Shown one piece after another: positions 24,201-35,515 of a DNA stretch of 64,000 nt. Each line of letters starts with the position of its first letter. The first letter of the stretch is position 1. A program made the position numbers and the translations under genes. Origin of the DNA: Gnetum montanum (taxonomy: Eukaryota > Streptophyta > Gnetopsida > Gnetales > Gnetaceae); NCBI GenBank assembly GCA_015680685.1, contig MNCI01037820.1, positions 126,534 to 190,533 of the forward strand, in the 5' to 3' direction. The notes beneath the pieces are model-generated. The model made no database searches. It was given only the letters and a program-made list of their open reading frames with translations, and was not told the DNA's origin.

Positions 24201-26721
24201 ATGGATCATCTAACATCCAATATGACTTCTTCTCACAGGAGAGATGTATCCAATCCACCGATGCCACAAGAATGTCAAGTGGTATACAAGCACCCTGATG
24301 AATATGTCCTTGACTTCACATTCATCCTACATCAGGATGAGCATCTACAATGGTGGGACATGGAGGGCAACATCATACTACCACTTGAGCAATCATCTCC
24401 TGGAATGCTATTCTACAATCTTGGCAGACTAGGCATCCAGGACCATGGAGTGGAGTACATCATGGAGGACCATGACTACCAAGACTATCATCCCATTGAG
24501 GCTCAATGAGCATGAGACCAGTAATAGGTAGAAAGATATGAACACCTGAAGGGGAAACAATTCAGTAATCCCTTATTTTTGCAAGGGCTGTGAGATGATG
24601 GGGAACCCATCTTTCATGATTCCCATTTGGCCGAACTTCCCCTAGGGATGCAGATCCTTTAGTCCATCATTCAGAACAAGCCTCCAAGTGACCGAGATCC
24701 TCAAGGGGATAGAGGATCATGTAGCAAGGATGGGTAGGATGATCGAGGTTGTCATCAGGGTAGAGGGGGAGATCGACATTGGAGTGGTGGTAACTCCTCT
24801 CCTTCTTCTCCATCCTCTCACTCTCCTATACCTTCATCCAGTTCAAGATCTGATCGTAACCAGCGTAGAAAGGAGTGAAAGGATGATGGTCGAAAGGATC
24901 GAAAGGGACAACGTGAGAAAATGTGCGACTAATCGTGCGATGCTCACCAGCATGAAAGGAGGGGTAGCCATAATCATCACAGACATCATGGTCCTTAGTA
25001 GGACTATGACTCAGATGAGCCATTGCTGGCTACTTCGAGCATGCTCCAGATCGCCGAGGTAATTCAAATCCCTAGTATGCACGTAAAGGATAGCCGGATC
25101 AAGTGCATCAATATGAACAACATCTCCAAATTTGAAGGGGAATACAACTATGATCTACAAACTCACCTACAGGCATTCCATGATGCCTGCACCTTACAAA
25201 ACATTGACAATGATTGGCAAAAGCTAAAGTTGTTCCCTTGCACACTCATCAAGAAAGTAGAAAACTAGTACTGGTCCTTGGAACCAAAATCAATCAGAAG
25301 ATGGAGTATGATGCTTGAGATTTTCAATGACAAGTATCAAACGTACTCCAGAGTGGTGAACCTGAGACATTAGATCCAAGGGTGGAAGCAAGGTAATCAT
25401 GAATCCTTGGATGTAGCCATGAGCAAATACTATTCACTGCTACATCGATGCCCTGGTCATGGCTACTCTCAACGGGCATAGCTTCTCCACATCATTGAGG
25501 GACTCCATTTTGAAACTTGAAAGTCCCTTGGCGTGTACGCCCAGGGACGATTGTCGAAACTAAGGATCCATCAATTACAGTGCCTCATTAATTAGGTGGC
25601 CAAGGAGGAAGGGGAACTTAGAAAGGAGAGTGTAGAAGAATTTAATCGGGATCCCTCCATCAGAAAGAGGGAGGTCCGATTCTATGACAAGGAGGAGGAA
25701 TCACCACTAGAAGTAGCAGTGAATCAAAAGAACTTACCTTTACAAAAGTTTGCATCTGAAATATTGGCAAAATTTGATAAGATGTGGGACTCTTTGGATG
25801 AAAAATTCCAAAGTGTGTTGAAAATTGCATAGGAGTCTAGAGAACAAGGTAATGATCGTGATCAACGTAGGAAGAAGGAAGCTAAACGTGCCCAATATAA
25901 GGATAAGGGCAAAGTTGCTGTAGCAGAGCATGTTGTAGACTCTGACACCAAGGAGGATGATGAATGTGGAATATGCCAATATGAACATCCTAAGGGATGT
26001 TTCCCTGTGGTGTCACATCTTCAAGAGTCGGGGGTGTATGCATTGAATCCTCACTTAGCAAAGAGGCAAACACCCCGAAGGTTGTCTTACCCACAAGGAA
26101 ACCCAAGGCAGTTCCACCAGTAGCAAGGATACTATCCAAGTGGAGCACCACCGTAACTGTACAAATACTTCTAGCAGTGGAAGCATCCACAAGCATGGGG
26201 GATGCCAACTCCAAGGCAACAGTACCCTTACAAACAACCAGATCCCTATGGGTACTACGTTTAGCAACCAGTCTCTCCACGAGACTCTTCCAGTCATGCG
26301 GCCTTTCAAAGTTATTACCACCCCCCGAAATATTTTTGACCTCAATCTCCATCACCCAGAGGGGGAAACCCCAAATCTCTTCTATCCTCCATCACCTTCT
26401 CCTACCACTCCTTCTCCACAACATTCCACTCAACTTCCACCTACTCCACCTATGCAAGGAGAGATGCCACCACAGCTGCAACAACGAAATGCTATGAGGG
26501 CCATCAACCTACAACTAGCACCTCAACCAAGTGGGCCGGAACCTAAACCACGAAAACATCCTTTTTTCTACCCCAATAATCTAAACATACCCTCACATAC
26601 ACTTGTGGCTAGTGCCTCTGAACCTCCAAGAACCTCCTCTGTTCCACCGCTAGAGCAGCCTTCAAGCCAACCATACTCCAATGTCCAAATGATCATGCTC
26701 GCACATGTCGTGACTGACTAG
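24201..26721 (+). pseudogene. gag of Element 1
   Basis: Start ATG at 24201 (MDHLTSNM), with the family-typical MTSSHR eight codons in. Up to ~26355 a single frame can be followed, interrupted by stops. It contains an N-terminal WWDMEGNIILP domain, a basic linker (~24700-24960), and the capsid region from MNNISKFEGEYNYDLQTHLQ through a RRWSMMLEIFNDKY segment (a retrotrans_gag-type W-F pattern). Then comes a coiled segment ending LDEKFQSVLKIA, and a knuckle CGICQYEHPKGC followed by SHL. At a GGGGG run (26360-26364) the frame shifts to the one used by the proline-rich C-terminus (PPSPSPTTPSPQ) and by protease. Confidence 0.85.
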
Positions 26722-26739
26722 ATAAAGAGCGATCATCTT

Positions 26740-27192
26740 CCCTAGAAATTAACTAATTCGGGAAGCCCCTTCATCTATCTTTAGGTGGCAGGGAATGAGC
26801 TATGCAAATCTCTTCTGGACTTGGGGTTAGGAGTCAATTGGATTTCTCATGACATGTACAAGAACTAGAACTTTCCCCCGCTAAAGAAGAGAAACATTTG
26901 GCTTGAGCTCACAGACCGGTCCATCACTGTTACTTTGGGATTGGTGGAGGACATTGTGACCACCATTTGTGGGTGGTCTTATCCTACTAATTTACTTGTC
27001 ATTTGTGTGGAGAATTGCAAGGGGAACTTCCCAATCATAATGGGAAGAGCTTGGCTGAGCATGGTGGATGCGCAACTAGGACTTCGAGATCTATCCCTTG
27101 AAATTTCAAAGGAAAATCCTTTTGGAAAGATCAAGAAGAAGTGCGTTCCATGCATTGCATACAGTGACTCAGGGTGGAACTGTGTGCAGTAG
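26740..27192 (+). pseudogene. Aspartic protease region of Element 1
   Basis: NELCKSLLDLGLGVN carries the plant-gypsy DLG variant of the active site (usually DLGAS); here LG replaces AS. VEDIVTTICGWSYPTNLLV and FPIIMGRAWLSMV are the later core strands. The frame is shared with the gag C-terminus and RT. One stop follows the active-site segment (TAG near 26865) and another follows FIYL (TAG near 26785). Confidence 0.82.
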
Positions 27193-27659
27193 TTATGGTC
27201 CACTAAGCGGATATGCATTCAAGCATGTAGTAAATGTACCATGGAATCACCCATCCAATAGTGGCTGTACATAGTAGCCAACGATCAAGAGGGCACCCAG
27301 TGGCTAACAGCTGACCCTGCTAGTAGTGCAATATGCATGGAACCATCTGAGGAGCTTGTACAAGCCTATGTAGAAAGCATGGATGAAATGTAAGAGGTTC
27401 ATCATCAGGTCTCCACTGTTGATGATTATGATGATTGGCGGAAGCTAAAAATTCCTAAAAGCTTCAAACAAGAGCCCCTGGAACTCAAGTTCTTACTAGC
27501 TCACTTAGCATATGCATTTTTACGAAATGGAAAGCTCATAATTATCAATGCCACCCTTGATTTGAAATAGAAAAAAAAATTGTTGAAAGTGGTGAACAAA
27601 TGGGATGCTACATTTCCATGGTTATATCTTGAGTTAACTAGAGTTAATCCTCAGGTCTA

Positions 27660-28560
27660 CCAACATCATATCTATATTGACCCCTCCATGAAGCCACGAT
27701 GATAGCCACAAAGATGATTGGACCCCAAATTGAAGCAGGTCATCAAAGATGAAATTGAACAGTTTCTAAAGATGGGATTCATCTATGCTATTGCTGATAG
27801 CGAATGAGTTAGCCCACTCGTTATTGTGCCAAAGAAAGGTGGTAAATGGAGGGTCTATATTGATTTCCGATTTCTCAACATGGCTACCTTCAAGGATCAC
27901 TTCTTGCTCCCATTTGTGGTCCAGGTGTTGAACACCATTACAGGGCATCGCTATTAAAGCTTTTTGGATGGTTATAGTGGCTATAACCAAATCCAAATTT
28001 TACTAGAGGACTAGGCCAAAACAACTTTCACAGGTTCATGGTAGACTTTCACATACAAGAAGATGCCTTTTGGCCTATGTAATGCACCTGTCACATTCCA
28101 ACGCCTTGTCCTCAGCATCTTCCAGCAATAGATTGGCAATGGGATAGAAGTCTTCATGGATGACTTCTCTACCTATGGGGCCATGTTTGAGCAAGCCTTG
28201 GACCATCTTGAGCAGGTTTTTAAAAGGTGTGTAGACACTAATATGCAACTCAATTGGCAGAAAAGCCATTTAATGGTCCAAGAAGGCATTATGTTGGGGC
28301 ATCGCATCTCACAAACATGGATTAGCATGGATCCTGAAAAGATCAGGGTCATCCAAGGAATCACTTGACAACCAAGCACCATAAAAGATGTTCGATCATT
28401 CCTTGGCTACACTAGTTACTACCGGCACTTCATTGAAAACTTCTCAAAGATCGCTAAGCTGCTGGTAGAACTTACAAAGAAAGATTCTCCATTCATCTGG
28501 ACTAAGGAATGTGAATCTGCATTCCAATTGGTTAAAAAAAAACTTGTAAAAACTCTCGTT
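27660..28560 (+). pseudogene. Reverse transcriptase of Element 1
   Basis: The only RT core in the window. Motifs in order: an SPLVIVPKKGGKWRVYIDFR block, FLDGYSGYNQI, a FTYKKMPFGLCNAP block, the catalytic VFMDDFSTYG (FMDD in place of YMDD), LGHRIS, and the thumb KDVRSFLGYTSYYRHFI. In-frame stops lie at about 27785, 27957, 28014, 28129 and 28366; most are explained by C to T or G to A at Gln, Arg or Trp codons. The linker 27193-27659 before it is acidic and poorly conserved. Confidence 0.87.
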
Positions 28561-28960
28561 CTATGGGCACTAGATTGGTCTAGGCCCTTCCACATCATGA
28601 CGGATGCATCTAATTAAGTCTTGGGAGTTGTGCTTACATAGTGTGATGATCAGAAACGTCCATACTATATCCACTATGCAAGCCGTAGCATTGTGGGTGC
28701 TCAAATTAACTACATCACCACTGAAAAGGAGTTGATGGGGATGGTGTTTTCCTTGGAAAAATTTTGACACTATGTGGTTGGATACAAGGTGTTCGTGCAT
28801 ACTGACCACAGTGCTATTCGGTTCCTGATGAACAAACCAACGGTGAGCCCCCACATCATCCGGTGGCTGGTGATTATTTAGGAGTTTGATCTCACCATTA
28901 TAGACCGAAAGGGGACCAAGAATGTGGTTGCTGACCACTTGTCTTAGTTGCGATGGGATG
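28561..28960 (+). pseudogene. RNase H of Element 1
   Basis: Begins after the RT thumb with HIMTDAS, then RPYYIHYASRSIVGAQINY, ELMGMVFSLEKF, and GYKVFVHTDHSAIRFLMN with the conserved DHSA. Stops at about 28615, 28639, 28765, 28877 and 28946 are of the Gln/Arg-to-stop type where the ancestral codon can be guessed from other copies. Confidence 0.85.
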
Positions 28961-30296
28961 ATGTAGAAGAGGAGGAGCCCCTCTCCTACCAATTTTCAGA
29001 TGAACTCCTCTTCGTGGGTGCAGTCGATCTGCAGGTGCCCAAGGAATCACCTTAGTTCAACCACATCCTCACCTACCTCACCACTCAAGAGTTGCCAAAG
29101 GAGTAGAACCATCAGCAGAAATAACAATTTCTCCATAAGGCCAAGCATTTCATGGAAATCAATGGCCACCTTTACAAGGTGTGCGTAGATGGCCTAGTTC
29201 GATGGTGTGTCCTTGATGACGATATGTTGCACATCCTCCAAGATGCTCACGAGGGTCCTTGTGGGGGCCACTATGCTAGATGCTACAAAGCCATTAAGAT
29301 CTTGCTCTTAGGATATTACTAGCCCACAATCTTTAGGGACACACAATGGTTCATCCACTCCTACGATCGATGTCAAAGAGACAGTGGGATGACTACATGG
29401 ATAGAGGGACCTCAAAATTGAATCCAACCACTGGAGCCCTACGACATCTAGGGCATCGACTTCATGGGGCCCATCACACCCCTATCCAATGGAAAGGTGT
29501 ACATCATCATAGCTGTGAACTACTGCACCAAGTGGGTAGAGGCGGTAGCCATCGTCGACTATTCTTCAAACACTGCAATACGATTTGTCCAACAACAAAT
29601 CGTTAACAGGTTTGGAATGCCACATGCACTCATCTCTAATAATGGCACTAATTTCATGGGTGCCACTTTTCAAAAACTCATGCAACACTTGGGGGTCACC
29701 CACAAATTTACAACACCCTATCACCTCTAAGCCAATGGGCAGGCTGAAGTCACCAATAGGAAGATCACCAGGATCTTACCTAAACCATCAGCAAACATAG
29801 GAGGGATTGGAGCACCAAACTCAATGATGCCCTTTGGGCTTATCGCTCCACTTGGAAACTTCTTGTAGGGTACTCTCCCTATGAGTTAGTGTATAGAAAG
29901 TTACCAAAAATTCCAATCCAGGCAGAACTCCAGACACTATCCACAGCCAATGACTTAGGCCTTGACCTACCGCTAGCACAACGTGAACAACTTATCAACT
30001 TAAGTGTGCTAGATGAGAATCGATTAGTGGCCTTGTCCTCAAATGAGATCCACAAGGCCTACAACAAAAAATGATATGATCTTAGGATCCGGCAGGTCAC
30101 ATTCAGATGTGGAGACAAGGTGTTGTATTGGAACCCCTCACATGTATCTCAATCGACCAAGTTTCAAACACTATGGGAGAGACCTTACATTGTCTCTGAA
30201 ACCTTCCCATCTGGGGCCTTGCTTATCCACAAACTTGAGGGCCCCACAAGAATGTAGTTGGTCAACTGGCAACAACTGAAACCTTTCTGTGAACTC
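28961..30296 (+). pseudogene. Integrase of Element 1
   Basis: The N-terminal zinc module is around 29215-29370 (GGHYARCYKAIKIL ... SYDRC). The core has DFMGPI with the first Asp and KWVEAVAIVDYSS. The second Asp position reads ISNNGTNFMG, so Asp is replaced by Asn (a single G to A). The Glu is retained in GQAEVTNRKI. One base is missing near 29776-29784, shifting the frame. The remainder, DWSTKLNDALWAYR, YSPYELVYRKLP, the RLVALSSNEIHKAYNKK helix and a C-terminal WERPYIV module, stays in the second frame to ~30296. Confidence 0.87.
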
Positions 30297-31880
30297 CACT
30301 TAACCAGTGCTACTACCTCATCATCACCAAGATAGCCTCGCTCCATTTTTCACGTCTCTTCCTTTCCACCCAGTCGTGGGGGAGACCACCATCCCTGCTA
30401 ATCCATTTCACTACACCCCTCACTATTTTGTAATTTTTGTTTTACACTTTTTTTTCAACATCATTCATATGTTTTCCAATTCTTGTTAATTTTTTTTCCT
30501 TTTTTTAATTATTTTCTATTTCTTTATGTGTGTTTCATTTTCACATGATCACTAATACGTCATCTTATTGCCATCAGGTGTCTAGCACATATGGTTTTCA
30601 TTATGATGGGTCATGTACAATAGTCCACCTAGTTATCTAGCTCTCGCCCTTGCATTGTTGTCCTTGGATTTTACGTCTATTTTCAGCTCATAAAATCGGC
30701 AGTGATTCCACATCATCCACCCATTCACCCACTCCATGGTTTTCCTTTTGTTGGAAACACGCAACCCCTTCACTTAAAAACATTTTAATTATGTGTAACT
30801 TATGTAGTTCCCAGACTCGAGGATGACCTAATGGTTTGAATTGGGTGTGACTTCAAGTGGAATGCGACATTCATCATCCTCTTCTATCTCCCCAAGTCGT
30901 TGTTGTGTCCTTACGAATTTCCTACCACTCCACGTTCTTCTCTACTGTGAAGCTCTTGGGCAATTCCACCTTGCATGGTGTGGTCCTCACCAAAAAATTC
31001 AAAAAAAAAACAAATAAACATGAGGATTCAAAGCACACCCCTTGGTCGAATGCATGCAACCAAGCATGGGTCTTTGCATGGTGTGGTTCCCACGAAATAA
31101 TAAGATAATGAAGAAAATAAAATCATCACTATGTGGGAATTCAAAGCACACCCCTTAGATCGGCTCTCATAGGCCACCAAAACAAGTTATGGAACTCAGC
31201 CTGTCCCCTCCAACTTTGCCCCATTTCACTTCCTTCTTCTAACGCCTATTGGAGTGGTGGTTTCCTATGGGTACACTCAGCTACTTGGTGAATTGATGAG
31301 GCTTCACCTGTTGCTACGAGGTCACTGTATCTGGTTGGTTTTGGGTCTAAACTCAGGAACGGTCCTACCAGGTCACTTAACCACAAATTCACACAAGGTT
31401 TCATGTGACTAATGATTGGAATTCCACTCCTCTCGTCTCTCTCTCACCCACTACCCTCCAAACTCACCTCACTACCCATCTTATGTTTTGAAGGTTCATC
31501 GTGATTTCCATGTACTCCTAATGCCTTGGCAGGATCTCTTGGGTAGGAGTATTAACTTGAGAACACCATTTCTTGACCCTGGGGTCCACGAACCCCAGTG
31601 TTGAGGATATGAAAGGGCTACTAAGGCTATTCCTGCTATAGGGAGGACCCACCTGCATATTCTTCATCCCACTTGTTAAGTCTTCCATCCTTTGGATTTT
31701 GTGGTTGATTGTTTTCAGGGTCCCATTGCTCGATTTCCTCTTCGCAGAGTTCTTTCTCACCACATTCTCCTTCCTTTGACTCTTTTTCTAGCCCAAGTTA
31801 CCTTCCTCGTGTCCTCGATCACATTCCTAGTCTCTTACGCTCTTCAACCATCCCAATTTGGTGTTTTAAATTCATTTTTT
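30297..31880 (+). other. Element 1 spacer between integrase and internal promoter
   Basis: Non-coding. It contains CAGTCGTGGGGGAG (30371-30384) and T-rich runs. An imperfect tandem duplication of about 105 bp (30972-31160) has GCATGGTGTGGT and TTCAAAGCACACCCCTT each twice. A GGGAGGACCCACCTGC block near 31640 is the complement-side form of the GTGGGTCCTCCCC block of the other elements. Short ORFs here show no homology. Confidence 0.65.
30371..30384 (+). promoter_or_regulatory. Polypurine motif after integrase (possible central PPT)
   Basis: CAGTCGTGGGGGAG, the same core as the 3' PPT (35518-35529). Counterparts lie right after pol, or after the pol deletion, in Element C (45665-45649, minus) and D (59976-59994), with a decayed one in A (4553-4535). 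Confidence 0.5.
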
Positions 31881-31899
31881 GGGCTTTTTATAGGCTCGT

Positions 31900-32150
31900 C
31901 AATGCTAGTCAACGAGTGCGACCCCCTGCGTATATGGGGCCCCATATACGTAGCCCCTTGCGTATATGCGGCCCCGTCGATTCAGCGTCTAACCCCTATA
32001 TATACACGCACTGCACTTTGAAATTTCATCATTTTGCAAACAATTTGGAAGGAGATTTTGTCATTTTTTTCTGCCCAACTTCTTCCCAAGCACCTACATT
32101 CCATCGCGCGTCCACATCAACCGATCATTACCCTTTTAAGCAACCAGAGG
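31900..32150 (+). promoter_or_regulatory. Putative internal promoter and leader exon of ORF3
   Basis: A perfect 22-bp palindrome at 31929-31950 (half-site CGTATATGGGG) and a second GCGTATATGCGGCCCCG block precede a TATATATA box at 31997-32004. About 140 bp downstream is CCAGAGGTATG (32144-32154), a donor-like site. Layout and spacing match Element A 3038-2796. The palindrome nearly equals one in U3 of the Element E LTR (61015-61038), suggesting a U3-derived promoter. Transcription itself is inferred. Confidence 0.55.
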
Positions 32151-32430
32151 TATGCTCTCAGTCGTGGGGGGTGAAGCCTATGTGTAATTAATTAATTAAT
32201 TAATCAATTAGTTAATTAATACTTCACACCTCTAAGGGAAGAAACGAAAACAACCGTTTAAACTTCAACTCATCCCTTGTTGTTTTTGGCTTTAACCCAT
32301 GAATTAACACTCCGGGAGACTTAATGGAATGCCCGTGCCAACAACATAACTTAGTCAAACTAACAAGGTGTATAAGGACCATCTTGAGCTACTTATGCAT
32401 AGTCGAATGGGTGGTTATGTTTGATTGCAT
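32149..32430 (+). other. Putative 5'-UTR intron of ORF3
   Basis: It starts at the GTATG donor-like site and ends just before the ORF3 ATG. In Element A an AG acceptor precedes the ATG; here the equivalent bases read GCAT, so the acceptor looks lost. It contains a second polypurine motif CAGTCGTGGGGGG (32159-32171) and an AATT-repeat tract (32187-32220). Confidence 0.4.
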
Positions 32431-35283
32431 ATGGCACCCAAATTGAGGCATCCAAGGGACGAAGGACCATCACAACTGAGGGACAAGTGCCCATGAATGG
32501 GAAGGGGACGAGGCATGCAACAACCAGAGTATGCGAAGGGCTTTCATGTAACTAGCCTCCTCCATGAAGGACCTGATGTGGAATCTGTCCATTAGATTCC
32601 CAAAGAGGAGATTCCTAGCGAGCAATCGCAAGGGGATGAGACTCCGGGGATAGCACCACAGCTTGAGGTCACCCTTACCCAAGCCTATCTTAATGCTATC
32701 AAGTTGCATGAAGTGCAATGGATGGTCCTCCAAGAGCTAAACTTTGGACCATTCCTCAAGAACGTACCAGAAGATGTGAGGCTTCAACTACAAAACTCTC
32801 TGATGTGGCCAATCATCATAACCAGTGGTGAATGGTACTTAGGAGAGACCTATCTCTTCTGGACGAATCGGCAACCGAGGTCTAGAGTAAGAATCAAAGA
32901 CATTTATGTCTCTTACTCTTCAGAGGCAATAGCACAAGCTCTAGGGTTTCCCGAGACTAGAGAAGATGTGGTGGAGATCCCAAAATAAGTAGACCCTGAG
33001 GTAAAAATGGAGTGGATTAGGCGATGCTATGGAATAGACTATAAGAAGTTCAGCTCTCTAACCACAGCGGAGAGGGTATATTCAAAGATCACATCTTACC
33101 ACCTGAATCCAATGGTAAGACCCAACAAAATCATGGCTTTCTCCACTCATGCATGTGCCACTCTAATTGGGAAGTTCCCAATGAGTCTTCCATAGTTACT
33201 ATTTTTTGAAATTGAAAAAAGGTTCGCCAAAAGCGAACATGGAAGACGAGCTTTCCCCTTCCCCTGCCTAATCAGAAAGTTATGCAAACGGGTAGGGATA
33301 GCACAGTACACCAATGATACAATCTAACATGTCCTGATTGCCTCATGGTGTGAAATGATGAAGGATAGGACTCTAGCCATGATGCAGACAGAGGAGGAGC
33401 AGCAACCACCTCCACCACCTATGCAAACAACAAGGTCGGGTTTGCAAATCATTGCAAAACACATCCCCGAGATCCAATAATTGCTCTTGAGCCAACAAGA
33501 GCAATTTGGCAGGACTAGTGGAGGCGAAGACCCTTTAGTCTATTGTCTTGAAATGAGCCACCTAGAGCAAGTGGCTCGATTAGTCATCTTACTAGAAAGA
33601 GCAGGGTCGATGTTCTCCGCCACCTGGATGCAAGTACCAGCAAGGACAAATTCTAGTGTTTGAGAGGTAACAGTATCAACCCAACAACTATTTCTCGAAA
33701 TCTCTGGGAATGCTGCTACCTTCTTGGTACACTTGAAAGATGGTGAAGGGGTAATAGTCTTGGTGATGCAGCACCAAGGATAGGAGATTGCAGCCAAAGT
33801 GGTTGTTGATACAATTGCTACAACTCTCAATGCATCCGTGGTGCCTGTACCAACTGTTCATGGACTTCAAGATGTACAGGCATTTGCTGAAACCTCACGT
33901 AGCAAGATCGATGCAGCGCAACATGAGGAATTGTTGGACCAATTGGTGGGAACCGGGCAACCGCTTCTAGATATCTTTGACCTTTTGGACAACATCACTG
34001 TAACCCAGTCGAAGCTGCTCTGGGCAAGGGGTAAGAGCCTCATTTTGGAAGGGTAACTTGAAACTGCTCAAGCCGCCTATCAATGCTTGGCAACATAAGT
34101 GGCCCAATTAAGAACCCAACTTGCCGATCTAGCTCTCCTCAACCGTGAAATCACCAAAGATGAGGCTTTTCAACAACTTCAGCTTAAACTTTAGATAGTT
34201 GAGGATGAGCGAGAGTCGGCGATCTTTGATAAGTCCTTGGTAGATGTTCAAGCTTATAATTTAAACAAGGACTTGATGGAGATTCGCAAGGAGAACGTTA
34301 GGTTGACCGCAGAGGTTCATCACCTGCGTAATGTTGGTGAGGAAAATGAGCATATGAAAAATTTTATCCACCAACAACAGAAAGAGCTAGCTAGGGTTGA
34401 TGCTAACATGAGAAGGTTGGCAGCTGAGAACCAAAATCTATCCATGGAGGAGGTTCGAGCTTTGTGACAAAAATATGCCATCGAAATCACCGCTTGGAAG
34501 AATGAAGCCCTAAAGTTTGAAAAAGTCAAGAATCATTACAGGGACCAAGTGGGACTGCAAAAGGAAGTAAATGAGAAGAAAATTCAAGTCACAAAGGCCA
34601 AGCTGAACCAAGTGCTCCAGCAGCTCCAAGAAGGAGACAAAGTATGGAAATCTATCTTTGATGGGTTGAATGCCTACAATCAAGCTGAATCTGCCTTAAG
34701 GAGCTACAAATTGAAGAAATGATAGAGTATATGGAGCTAGAACCTTCGCTATGTAAACCTGGCCATGCTCATAGCTGGGAGACCGTAGTCCGAATTGGAG
34801 AAACAAGTGGCCATCTCGTATTCTTTATACAAGGGCGAGTTCCAAGCGCACAAAGCGACAAATTGGAAATTAGAAATAGTAAACGTGAAACTCGAGGTCC
34901 TTCACATGAGCTTTGAAGGACAACGTGTAGTCTCAGAGAACTTGGCCTATCGAATGAATGACTACTAGCAGCTACAAGCATCAATTCGAACGTTCGACAT
35001 CGATCGAAAGCAGTTCGCAGCCTGGTTTGTCATCCTGAAAGAACTCTTCCCAGCATTGCCATGCCCTTGGGAGGTTCCAATTCCAGCACACATTGGTGAA
35101 GCTGCCTGGACAGTGAACGATCCCAGAAGTAAGGAGGAAAGAATGAGGGCTCTTCTAGAGGCTCTTTGGTTGTCTCCAAAAGTCACAACTGCTACGCGGC
35201 AGCCATCGTTCATGCCAGTGCCGCTGCATGGGCCAGAGGCTAGTGAAGGTTCATCGGAACCACCGCCCCCAAGGATGGTGTGA
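32431..35283 (+). pseudogene. ORF3 of Element 1: env-position protein with coiled coil
   Basis: Start ATG 32431 (MAPKLRHP); one frame can be followed for 951 codons to TGA at 35281, apart from in-frame stops and a short compensated shift near 34695-34745. Residues ~90-180: LNFGPFLKNVP, WPIIITSGEWYLGE, YVSYSSEAIAQALGF. Residues ~190-300: ITSYHLNPMVRPNKIMAFST and FPFPCLIRKLCKRVGI, resembling the Pfam 'putative plant transposon protein' family of Athila-type elements. Residues ~520-760 are Glu/Lys/Gln-rich heptad-like coiled coil (34200-34720). The C-terminus is Pro-rich. No signal peptide or clear membrane segment is visible, so a viral-type envelope role is not supported. Confidence 0.75.
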
Positions 35284-35515
35284 TCTTCTTCGACAATTTT
35301 TGCATCCTTCTTCACGGCAGAGACTCCAAGACCGATAGGGTGTTCAATTGTCTCTGAACACCACCATTTTTGTAACTTTTCCTTCTTTGTAACTCGGGCA
35401 CTTGGTAAAATTGATGTTGTGTCATGTGTATGTGTCATGTGTGTCAAGTCATGTGTGTTGTAAATAAAAGTTCATGCCTTCCAAATTGTAAGAGGAACTC
35501 GAGGACAAGTTTTTA

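Noticed and set aside
25997-26497. 166-codon open frame in Element 1 gag region, and the opposite-strand frames 25990-26355
   Set aside because: Other-frame shadows of the Gly/Pro/Gln-rich gag region, which is conserved in a different frame across A, C and D.
31709-32191. 160-codon open frame across the internal promoter of Element 1
   Set aside because: Not conserved in Element A, low-complexity, and it overlaps the TATA and palindrome block; judged non-coding.
32431-35283. ORF3 as a true envelope glycoprotein
   Set aside because: No visible signal peptide, membrane anchor or cleavage-type region; the coiled coil alone is not enough.
34965-35447. 160-codon minus-strand frame at the end of ORF3
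   Set aside because: Antisense shadow of the conserved ORF3 C-terminus.
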